9,604 nucleotides of DNA from Saprospiraceae bacterium (GTDB lineage: Bacteria > Bacteroidota > Bacteroidia > Chitinophagales > Saprospiraceae), in the NCBI GenBank assembly GCA_015494245.1, contig WGBN01000117.1, positions 1 to 9,604 on the forward strand. The letters run 5' to 3'. Within the stretch, counting starts at the first letter, position 1. Every line of letters starts with the position of its first letter. Positions 1-5,734 of the stretch are shown in pieces. Both the position numbers and the translations under genes were made by a program. A model generated the notes under the pieces. The model saw only the letters and a list, made by a program, of their open reading frames with translations, was not told where the DNA came from and searched no databases.

Positions 1-85
1 CTTAACCAAATAAAGTTTTCCACATTTATGCGCTTGTCGCCCATCTTTTGTCAACCTATATCATGGGACCCCACAACCCCTCCAA

Positions 86-120
86 CCGACAACAGACAAC
101 AGACAACCGACAACCGACAA
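86..120. repeat. Heptamer tandem repeat, five copies
   Basis: Five consecutive 7-bp units read CCGACAA, CAGACAA, CAGACAA, CCGACAA, CCGACAA, and a partial sixth unit follows. Only the second base of the unit varies (C or A). The array ends 6 bp before the stop codon of the minus-strand amidohydrolase-like gene, so it lies in that gene's 3' flank. Slippage of short tandem units is the simplest explanation. No hairpin can form from it, so it is not an obvious terminator. The rest of 1-126 holds no gene that I can support. Confidence 0.85.
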
Positions 121-126
121 CCAAAC

Positions 127-1440
127 TCAATGCCCCCTAAACTTCCTATACAAAGCCTTCTGCTTATCGTCTAAGACGATCTCTCTGCCGTCAATAAAGG
201 CGTGAGTCACCTGATTGGTACGCATGTCCAAGGCATCGCCTTTGGAGAGGAAAAAGGTCGCAGGCCCGCCCACGCGCAGATAGCCGGCGCGGTCCTGAAT
301 GCCGAGGATGATAGCGGCATTTTGCGTAAGCGCCTGAACAGCGGCCTCATAAGGCAGGCCATGCGCTACGGCCTGACCGGCCACGAAACCCAGATTGCGG
401 TCCTGCCAGCTCCAACTGCCGCCCTGACTGAAGCAGAACAAAATGCCCGCCTCCTGCAAAATGGCCGGCGTCTTAAAGGGCTGGGCTACATCGTCTTCGG
501 GATAGGCAGGCAGGGCAAAAGTGGTACTCAAAATAACGGGAATGTCCTTTTCCTTCAGAAAGTCCGTAAGCAAATAAGCATCCCGCCCGCCGACGAGCAC
601 GGGGCGTATGCCAAATTCTTCGGCAAAAAGCACGCCTGCCATAATGGATTGGGCATCATCGGCATGGAGATAAAGATTTTGCCGGCCTTCAAACACCCCG
701 CGCAGGGCTTCGAATTTGAGGTTCTTTTCTACAGGAGATTCCTTCCGTAAATAAGCCTGAGCTTCTAACATAAAGCGACGTAGCTCATCTAATTTTTTGC
801 CGTAGTTTTTGTCTTCTTCTACCTGATGGGTGCGGAAATTGTAACTCATGCGTCGCGGCCAGTGCAGGTGTACGCCATCGTCCACGCGCACGGCGGCATC
901 TTCCCAGTTCCAGGCATCTAATTGCACCACCGAGGAGGTGCCCGAAAGCACGCCACCCTCCGGACAAATCTGCGCCAACAGCACTCCATTGGCGCGAATG
1001 GTGGGCAGCACATCCGAGTCCGTATTGTAGGCAATCAGACTGCGCACATTGGGATTCATCTCGCCGACTTCCCGGTAATCGTTGGTGGCCCGCACCATGC
1101 TGATTTCCGTCAAACCCAAAGTGGTGTTGGGGGCGATAAAACCCGGATAAAGGTGCTGCCCATCGCCCTCAATGACGCGATAGCCCGGAAAGCCCCTGCC
1201 TACATTGATCTGAGAAATCATTTCTATCTTCCCGTCCCGCACGGCAATGAGCGCATTGGGAATCACATTCCCGTCTCCGAGATGAGCCGTTACGTTGGAA
1301 ATCAAAATCGGCTGCACTTCAGCCGGAGCCGGTGCCGGAGGCTGAGCATATAAACCATTTGCATGAGTGCCGGGGCCCGTCAACTGCAGGCAGGGCAAAA
1401 GTCCTAAAAGGAGGGCCGCAAAAAAAACGATCTTTTTCAT
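127..1440 (-). CDS. Secreted amidohydrolase-like protein lacking the HxH metal site
   Basis: This 437-residue protein starts with a signal peptide (MKKIVFFAALLLGLLPC...) and a proline/alanine-rich linker (about residues 34-43), so it is probably exported to the periplasm. The mature part has amidohydrolase architecture. It has an N-terminal beta-sandwich strand set (ISNVTAHLGDGNVIPNALIAVRDGKI) and a C-terminal return to the sandwich (QNAAIILGIQDRAGYLRVGGPATFFL), as in the imidazolonepropionase-like branch. Where catalytic members read PGxxDxHxH, this one reads YPGFIAPNTTLG (residues 98-109), so both histidines are missing. The late metal or acid-base Asp is replaced by FSQGG (about 337-341). 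Only a YLHADD segment (H259) resembles a metal ligand. It is therefore probably a non-catalytic or altered member. Related proteins in Bacteroidota are, as I recall, often encoded next to a second, HxH-containing amidohydrolase; that partner could lie beyond position 1. The start lies 6 nt after the permease stop, which implies one operon. Confidence 0.85.
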   Translation of the reverse strand: MKKIVFFAALLLGLLPCLQLTGPGTHANGLYAQPPAPAPAEVQPILISNVTAHLGDGNVIPNALIAVRDGKIEMISQINVGRGFPGYRVIEGDGQHLYPGFIAPNTTLGLTEISMVRATNDYREVGEMNPNVRSLIAYNTDSDVLPTIRANGVLLAQICPEGGVLSGTSSVVQLDAWNWEDAAVRVDDGVHLHWPRRMSYNFRTHQVEEDKNYGKKLDELRRFMLEAQAYLRKESPVEKNLKFEALRGVFEGRQNLYLHADDAQSIMAGVLFAEEFGIRPVLVGGRDAYLLTDFLKEKDIPVILSTTFALPAYPEDDVAQPFKTPAILQEAGILFCFSQGGSWSWQDRNLGFVAGQAVAHGLPYEAAVQALTQNAAIILGIQDRAGYLRVGGPATFFLSKGDALDMRTNQVTHAFIDGREIVLDDKQKALYRKFRGH

Positions 1441-1446
1441 CTCAAA

Positions 1447-2679
1447 TCAGTTGTGTGTACGAATGATGGCAGGTATGTCCTTCGCCTTTTTCGCAGGCAA
1501 AAGAGAGGCCAAAAGCCCGATAAAGATAACGGTAATTCCCACCAATACAAAATCCGACAGCCGCAACTGCACCGGATATGCGCTGACGACAAAGCCCTGA
1601 GGAATGGAAACCAGGCCGTTTTCCAAATGCGTATGCAGCAAATACAACACCACGGCAATCGCAAAACCCACCAGCAAACCCAACACGCTCATTAGCACGC
1701 CCTGCGAGAGAAAAATGCGCCGGATGAGCCCCTCATCAGCCCCCATGGCCTTGAGCATGGCGATGTCCCGCTTCTTCTCCAACACAATCATCCAAAGCGC
1801 ACCTATCATGTTAAAAGCTACCAAAGCCATCGTCAAAGAGAGAATGGCATAACTCATCCATTTCTCAATGCGCAGCAATTTCAGAAAAGCCTCATCTTGC
1901 TCATAGCGGTCTTTGACCTCAAAATCCGGGCCCAACAGACGCTTAATCTCCTCCTTGAGCTGCTCCATATCAGCCTCGGGAGCCACGGCAATCTCAAGTG
2001 CACTGAGCTGCCCCTGCTTTTTTAACAGCTCCTGAACAAACCTCAAATCGGCCAACACATAGCGATTGTCAAAATCCTGTTGAATGGCAAAAGTGCCCAC
2101 CGGATAGGTGAGCTTCTTACGGAAGGGCTGCTCTATGGCGCTGACCTTCTTCCGTCTCGGCATATAGACATAAAGCGGCGTGAGCGGATTGTCAATGTTG
2201 ATGGAGAGCTTGTTGCGCATCCCTACGCCGGCTACTACGAGATTGCGACCGTCCTCTCCCCCTCTGAGCTGATAATGCCCCTCGCGCACAGTGGAGTCTA
2301 TGCCTGTGATAAGGCGGTAGTTATCGTCCACGCCCTTTAAAATGCCAAAGGCCTGGCTGTTGCCGTATTCAAAAAAGGCGATTTCCTCCAGCGACTGAGA
2401 GACAAAAGCAATGCCCTCGAGCTCTTCGAGCTGCAACAGCAAACTGCTGTCCACGGCAAAAGTTTTGCCTTCCGCAGGCGTAACCTTAATGTCAGGATTA
2501 AAATTGCTGAAAAGCTGCATAATAAGGTCTTCAAAGCCATTGAAGACCGACATGACGAGAATCAGAGCCGCCGTGCCTATAGCCAGCCCCAGCTCCGCTA
2601 CCCAGGTGATGATGTTGATGGCATGCGTGCGCTTGCGCGCAAACAAATATCGGAATGCAAACCGAAAGGGTAGTTTCAT
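1447..2679 (-). CDS. LolC/LolE-type FtsX-family ABC transporter permease
   Basis: This is a 410-residue inner-membrane permease of the MacB/LolCE class. The topology is typical: TM1 near residues 22-45, a long periplasmic domain (about 46-265), then three TMs (about 266-290, 317-340 and 377-397). The C-terminal FtsX signature EKKRDIAMLKAMGADEGLIRRIF follows TM2. Length and the N-terminal RYLFARKRTHAINIITWVAELGLAIG match lipoprotein-releasing permeases, which work with a LolD-type ATPase to extract lipoproteins from the inner membrane. No ATPase gene is present here. Bacteroidota often carry one LolC/E-like permease apart from the ATPase, so a lipoprotein-export role is likely but not proven. 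I chose the ATG at 2679 because it gives the usual family N-terminus. A longer TTG start at 2706 would place codons inside the terminator stem. The amidohydrolase-like gene follows after 6 nt. Confidence 0.9.
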   Translation of the reverse strand: MKLPFRFAFRYLFARKRTHAINIITWVAELGLAIGTAALILVMSVFNGFEDLIMQLFSNFNPDIKVTPAEGKTFAVDSSLLLQLEELEGIAFVSQSLEEIAFFEYGNSQAFGILKGVDDNYRLITGIDSTVREGHYQLRGGEDGRNLVVAGVGMRNKLSINIDNPLTPLYVYMPRRKKVSAIEQPFRKKLTYPVGTFAIQQDFDNRYVLADLRFVQELLKKQGQLSALEIAVAPEADMEQLKEEIKRLLGPDFEVKDRYEQDEAFLKLLRIEKWMSYAILSLTMALVAFNMIGALWMIVLEKKRDIAMLKAMGADEGLIRRIFLSQGVLMSVLGLLVGFAIAVVLYLLHTHLENGLVSIPQGFVVSAYPVQLRLSDFVLVGITVIFIGLLASLLPAKKAKDIPAIIRTHN

Positions 2680-2683
2680 GAGT

Positions 2684-2722
2684 AAAAAAATTGCCTCCCG
2701 CTGCAAACGGCAGGGGAGGCAA
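2684..2722 (-). terminator. Intrinsic terminator after mscL, abutting the permease start
   Basis: On the minus strand, TTGCCTCCC then CTGC pair with GCAG and GGGAGGCAA. This gives a 9+4 bp stem with one bulged base and a CGTTT loop, followed at once by seven T residues (2690-2684). It ends the mscL transcript, whose stop codon is 13 nt upstream. The T tract ends only four bases before the permease ATG at 2679, so the 3' flank of the terminator forms the permease leader. Confidence 0.9.
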
Positions 2723-2754
2723 ATGTAAGGTTTCTTTACTTACTTTTCAGCAAA
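2720..2754 (-). promoter_or_regulatory. Putative permease promoter overlapping the mscL terminator
   Basis: A perfect Bacteroidota -7 box, TACATTTG, lies on the minus strand at 2727-2720, with a TTTG at 2754-2751 (23-nt spacer) as a possible -33 element. Initiation about 6-7 nt downstream would start the RNA near 2714, inside the terminator's 5' arm. The new transcript would then lack most of that arm and could not rebuild the terminator. The box is exact, but the spacer is at the long end of the known range. Confidence 0.5.
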
Positions 2755-3149
2755 TCGCGAATTTCAGCAAGCAATTTCTCCTCGGCAGAAGGCTCGGGCG
2801 GAGCTGCCGGAGCTTCTTCCTCTTTCTTTTGCGTCTTCTCATAAGCCTTAATCAGCATAAAGATCGCAAAAGCAATGATGATGAAATCAATAATCTTCTG
2901 AATAAACACGCCATAGCGCAGCAAAACCGCCTCTTTGATAACCTCCCCGTCAGCACCCATCTCCGCAGGCTGCAAGACAACAGCCAGCTTCGAAAAATCC
3001 ACACCTCCGAGCAACATGCCAATCGGCGGCATGAGCACGTCTTTGGTAAATGAAGTGACAATGGCTCCAAAAGCCCCGGCAATGATGACGGCTACAGCCA
3101 ACTCAAGCACATTGCCTTTGAGGATAAATGCTTTAAACTCCTTTAACAT
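2736..3149 (-). CDS. mscL: Large-conductance mechanosensitive channel MscL
   Basis: This 137-residue protein forms the homopentameric stretch-activated pore that releases solutes on hypo-osmotic shock. The MscL signature is plain. A short amphipathic N-terminal helix (MLKEFKAFILKGN) leads into TM1 (LELAVAVIIAGAFGAIVTSFTKDVLMPPIG, about residues 15-45), which carries the small residues of the gate. A periplasmic loop (about 50-78) follows, then TM2 (YGVFIQKIIDFIIIAFAIFMLIK, about 79-101). A charged, proline/alanine-rich linker runs to the C-terminal helical bundle (SAEEKLLAEIRDLLKSK). Length is normal for the family. I use the ATG at 3149, since the upstream TTG would only add two residues. 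It has its own terminator and a 170-nt divergent region shared with dtd, so it probably has its own promoter. Confidence 0.96.
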   Translation of the reverse strand: MLKEFKAFILKGNVLELAVAVIIAGAFGAIVTSFTKDVLMPPIGMLLGGVDFSKLAVVLQPAEMGADGEVIKEAVLLRYGVFIQKIIDFIIIAFAIFMLIKAYEKTQKKEEEAPAAPPEPSAEEKLLAEIRDLLKSK

Positions 3150-3186
3150 GGTCAAAATGATTTAGTGAACAATAGTTGGTTATTCC

Positions 3187-3248
3187 AAAAACAAAGCGAT
3201 TTGGGCGACACAAGCCGCTCAAATCCCTGAATCAGGACGCTTGTTTTT
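3187..3248. other. Three-way-junction RNA element or inverted repeat between mscL and dtd
   Basis: On the plus strand an outer helix (3187-3197 with 3239-3248, ten pairs and one bulged A) encloses two hairpins. The first pairs 3198-3207 with 3216-3225 (ten pairs including one G-U) around an 8-nt loop. The second is CCTG AAT CAGG at 3226-3236. The helices abut with almost no linker, and a T5 run is part of the last arm. Read on the minus strand, the same fold has one A-C mismatch and would lie in the mscL leader if transcription starts from the box at 3291-3284. I do not recognise a known RNA family. Confidence 0.5.
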
Positions 3249-3283
3249 CTCAAACATGGGGGCCGACAAAGTGTGTGGATATG

Positions 3284-3291
3284 CAAAGATA
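3284..3291 (-). promoter_or_regulatory. Putative mscL -7 promoter box (TATCTTTG)
   Basis: This is an exact TAnnTTTG match on the minus strand upstream of mscL. It predicts a start near 3277 and a leader of about 128 nt that would contain the three-way-junction element. No clear TTTG -33 box is found 17-23 nt upstream, so the call rests on the -7 box alone. Confidence 0.35.
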
Positions 3292-3306
3292 AGGAAAAAA
3301 AACTCA

Positions 3307-3314
3307 TACTTTTG
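3307..3314 (+). promoter_or_regulatory. Putative dtd -7 promoter box (TACTTTTG), leaderless start
   Basis: This exact TAnnTTTG match ends 5 nt before the dtd ATG at 3320. The usual offset places the start site at or within a few bases of the ATG, which would make a leaderless or nearly leaderless mRNA for the dtd operon. No convincing -33 TTTG is present. The expected -33 zone coincides with the oppositely oriented -7 box of mscL. Confidence 0.4.
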
Positions 3315-3319
3315 CATCC

Positions 3320-3772
3320 ATGAGAGTAGTTATCCAACGGGCAAGCCGGGCAAGCCTCACTGCCGATGGCACCTTTCGGGGCCAAATGGAGTGGGGTCTG
3401 GTCGTCCTACTCGGCATCGCAGAAGGCGACACCGAAGAAGACGTACAATGGCTGGCGCGCAAAACAGCCCAATTGCGTATCTTCAACGACGAAAAAGGCG
3501 TGATGAACAAATCGGTGCTCGACATCGGAGGCAAAATCATGCTGGTCAGCCAGTTCACCCTGCACGCAAGCACGCGCAAGGGCAACCGCCCCTCCTACAT
3601 CAAAGCCGCAGGCCACGAACTGGCCGTGCCACTTTATGAGGCTTTCGCCAAACGCCTTCGCGACGAGTACAAACTGGAAGTCATCACGGGCATCTTCGGC
3701 GCCCACATGGAAGTCTCCCTCACCAACGACGGCCCCGTCACCATCCTCATAGACTCTAAAGAAAAATGGTAA
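3320..3772 (+). CDS. dtd: D-aminoacyl-tRNA deacylase Dtd
   Basis: This 150-residue cytosolic enzyme hydrolyses D-amino acids (and, in this family, misacylated glycine) from tRNA, recycling the tRNA for translation. The sequence is collinear with bacterial DTD over its whole length. It starts MRVVIQRAS and carries the catalytic-pocket motif SQFTL (residues 77-81). Next comes the basic TRKGNRPS stretch, then FGAHM (126-130). The signature NDGPVT (136-141) holds the Gly-cisPro pair G138-P139 that provides chiral rejection. It heads a tight operon, with the MazG-like gene beginning one base after its stop codon. The pairing of tRNA proofreading with nucleotide cleaning suggests a housekeeping quality-control unit. 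G+C is high (36 of 60 bases at 3601-3660), unlike the genes two positions downstream. Confidence 0.97.
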   Translation: MRVVIQRASRASLTADGTFRGQMEWGLVVLLGIAEGDTEEDVQWLARKTAQLRIFNDEKGVMNKSVLDIGGKIMLVSQFTLHASTRKGNRPSYIKAAGHELAVPLYEAFAKRLRDEYKLEVITGIFGAHMEVSLTNDGPVTILIDSKEKW

Positions 3773-3773
3773 A

Positions 3774-4121
3774 ATGACCCTGAAACAGGCCCAACAACTC
3801 GTGGACGAATGGATACAAACCATCGGCCAACGCTACTTCAACGAATTGACCAACACCGCCATACTCACCGAAGAAGTCGGCGAAGTCGCACGCCTCATGG
3901 CACGCCTCTACGGCGAACAATCCTTCAAAAAAAAAGAAGACGCCCAAACAGCCCCAACCCAACTGGCAGATGAAATGGCCGACGTCCTCTTCGTCCTCAT
4001 CTGCCTCGCCAACCAAACAGGCATAGACCTCGAAAAAGCCCTCAAAAAAAATTTAGAAAAAAAGACCCGACGCGATGCCCGACGGCATGCGGAAAACCCT
4101 AAATTAAAAAAGAACAAATAA
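3774..4121 (+). CDS. MazG-like nucleotide pyrophosphohydrolase
   Basis: This 115-residue all-alpha NTP-PPase belongs to the single-domain MazG/dUTPase-like superfamily. Such enzymes cleave (d)NTPs to monophosphates and pyrophosphate to remove damaged or excess nucleotides; the actual substrate here is unknown. The metal-binding signature is complete. EEVGE at 33-37 gives the first ExxE (E34, E37). DEMAD at 66-70 gives the ExxD pair (E67, D70), within LADEMADVLFVLICLANQTG. A lysine-rich insertion (SFKKKEDAQTAP) lies between the two. The gene starts one nucleotide after dtd, implying translational coupling. The last residues (NPKLKKNK) come from AT-rich DNA and are lysine-rich. This tail lies beyond the conserved fold, right where the AT-rich tcmP cassette begins, so it may have been altered by that insertion. 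Confidence 0.9.
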   Translation: MTLKQAQQLVDEWIQTIGQRYFNELTNTAILTEEVGEVARLMARLYGEQSFKKKEDAQTAPTQLADEMADVLFVLICLANQTGIDLEKALKKNLEKKTRRDARRHAENPKLKKNK

Positions 4122-4127
4122 ATTCAA

Positions 4128-5012
4128 ATGGAAGTACATGAACCCAAAGCCCCGTGGGGCGGAAGCTGGACAGAGAAAAAACTCCAAGCCTTTATCAAAT
4201 ACGTAAAGGCCTACCTGACCATCATGAACAAGTACCCTTGGAAAACTATCTATTTTGACGGCTTTGCCGGTAGCGGAAACAGAACCGGTGAGACCTCGGA
4301 CTTGGCCGTCCAATTGTCTATACTGCCCCAGGAAGAAAAGGTTTACCAAGGCGCTGCTGAACGAGTACTGGATATTGAGGGATACTCCTTCGACTTTTAC
4401 TATTTCATTGACCAAGACAAAGGCGCTATTGATTCCTTGGAAGCTTACCTGAAAAGCCTGCCTCAAAGTAAAGGAAAAAACTTAAGGTTTCTTCAGGGAG
4501 ACTGTAACGAATATTTAAACAAACTGGCACAGGCTTTAAAAAAAACACCTTCCTATGCTGCCTTGGTGTTCTTGGACCCCTTTGGCATGCAAATCAATTG
4601 GGATGCCATTTCTAATTTGAAAGACACCCGCTCCGATGTATGGATATTAGTTCCCACAGGAGTCATCATCAACCGCCTTTTAGACAGAAAAGGGGCACTG
4701 AAAAACATCAAAAAACTGGAACGCTTCTTTGGGATGGAAGAAACCGAAATCAGAGATTATTTTTATAGAATTGAAAAGAAACCCACGCTTTTCGGTGAAA
4801 CAGAGACGAGTTTCAAAGTCACAAATGCCGTAGAACAAATCGCAAATCTGTACATCAAACGATTAGAAGAAGTCTGGAGCCACGTCAGCCCCACACCTTT
4901 ACGCTTGCTCAACTCAAGAAATTTTCCTATCTTTCACTTTGTGTTTGCCTCCAACAACGCCACCGCCCTTAAAATTGCATCGCAAATCATTGATAAAAGC
5001 AAAAAACCATGA
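4128..5012 (+). CDS. tcmP: Three-Cys-motif partner protein TcmP (methyltransferase-like)
   Basis: This 294-residue protein matches the TcmP family, defined by being encoded beside Gp37/Gp68-type three-cysteine proteins; the biochemical role is not established. The N-terminal WGGSWTEKKLQAFIKYVKAYL helix region is typical. The features suggest a Rossmann-type SAM-dependent methyltransferase: DGFAGSG (44-50) as the glycine-rich loop, YFIDQD (92-97) with an acid ending strand 2, GDCN (124-127), and VFLDPFGMQINW (147-158) in the place of the DPPY loop. PTGVIINRLLDR follows, then a helical C-terminal region. It begins 6 nt after the MazG-like gene, and its stop overlaps the next start by ATGA, so the pair is translationally coupled. 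Base composition is clearly AT-richer than dtd (19 of 60 G+C at 4741-4800), which points to transfer. The methyltransferase assignment is inference from motifs. Confidence 0.9.
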   Translation: MEVHEPKAPWGGSWTEKKLQAFIKYVKAYLTIMNKYPWKTIYFDGFAGSGNRTGETSDLAVQLSILPQEEKVYQGAAERVLDIEGYSFDFYYFIDQDKGAIDSLEAYLKSLPQSKGKNLRFLQGDCNEYLNKLAQALKKTPSYAALVFLDPFGMQINWDAISNLKDTRSDVWILVPTGVIINRLLDRKGALKNIKKLERFFGMEETEIRDYFYRIEKKPTLFGETETSFKVTNAVEQIANLYIKRLEEVWSHVSPTPLRLLNSRNFPIFHFVFASNNATALKIASQIIDKSKKP

Positions 5013-5734
5013 CTCAATCCAGCATTGAATGGACAGAAATGACTTGGAACCCCACCACAGGCTGTGACAAAGTATCTGCCGGATGTAAATTTTGCTATGC
5101 CGAGGTAATGACCAGAAGACTCCAAGCTATGGGGTTGAAAAAATATCAAAATGGATTCAACATCCAAGTACATGAAGAAGAACTCTCAAAACCTTTCTCC
5201 TGGAAAAAGCCCAAAATGGTTTTTGTAAACTCCATGAGTGACTTGTTCCATAAAAAAGTACCTGTAAAATTTATCCAAAAGGTTTTTGAAGTAATGAGAA
5301 ACAACCCCCAACATGTTTTTCAGATACTTACTAAACGAGCAGATATATTACAACGCTACGACCGCGAAGGCTTACTCAATTGGAGTCCTAATATATGGAT
5401 GGGTGTATCCGTAGAAAATCAAAAAGTAACGAATCGCATTGATCTACTCAGAGAAACAAACGCAAAAATAAAGTTTTTGTCTTGCGAACCACTACTCGGC
5501 CCATTACCACAGCTAAATTTAAAAAACATAGACTGGGTCATCGTTGGCGGAGAAAGCGGGCATAAACCCAGAAAAATGAAGCCTGAGTGGGTATTAGATA
5601 TCAAAGATCAATGCCAGGCAGCCCATGTACCTTTCTTCTTCAAACAATGGGGAGGCACTAATAAAAAGAAAAACGGTCGTCAATTGGAAGGCCGCACCTG
5701 GAATGAAATGCCCCGGTTTGAAAGCCTTACTTAA
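5009..5734 (+). CDS. Gp37/Gp68-family (DUF5131) three-cysteine protein
   Basis: This 241-residue protein belongs to the family named from phage Gp37/Gp68. The defining cluster is GCDKVSAGCKFCYAE, with Cys19, Cys26 and Cys29 (C-x6-C-x2-C). It resembles radical-SAM iron-sulfur cysteines but has wider first spacing. Other family motifs follow in order: FVNSMSDLFH (72-81), ILTKR (106-110), WMGVSVEN (130-137), LSCEPLLGPL (157-166), DWVIVGGESG (175-184) and PFFFKQWGG (208-216). The fold is probably a TIM-barrel-like radical-SAM relative; that, and Fe-S binding, are inference. It is coupled to tcmP by a 4-nt ATGA overlap. G+C is low (17 of 60 at 5221-5280). No capsid, tail, integrase or other phage genes are near, so despite the name this is a chromosomal cassette. 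The gene ends in an 8-nt tail-to-tail overlap with prsW. I see no terminator after it. Confidence 0.92.
   Translation: MTQSSIEWTEMTWNPTTGCDKVSAGCKFCYAEVMTRRLQAMGLKKYQNGFNIQVHEEELSKPFSWKKPKMVFVNSMSDLFHKKVPVKFIQKVFEVMRNNPQHVFQILTKRADILQRYDREGLLNWSPNIWMGVSVENQKVTNRIDLLRETNAKIKFLSCEPLLGPLPQLNLKNIDWVIVGGESGHKPRKMKPEWVLDIKDQCQAAHVPFFFKQWGGTNKKKNGRQLEGRTWNEMPRFESLT

Noticed and set aside
86..120. CRISPR array
   Set aside because: The units are 7 bp, contiguous and without spacers; this is a simple tandem repeat.
202..1353. Plus-strand open frames opposite the amidohydrolase-like gene
   Set aside because: The minus-strand frame has a signal peptide and clear family motifs. The plus frames have no recognisable domains and are antisense shadows.
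2680..2706. TTG start at 2706 for the permease
   Set aside because: It would place the first codons inside the terminator stem and T tract. The ATG at 2679 gives the normal family N-terminus.
5009..5734. Prophage remnant suggested by the Gp37/Gp68 name
   Set aside because: No integrase, structural, lysis or attachment-site features flank it. The family is common outside phages and is paired here with tcmP.
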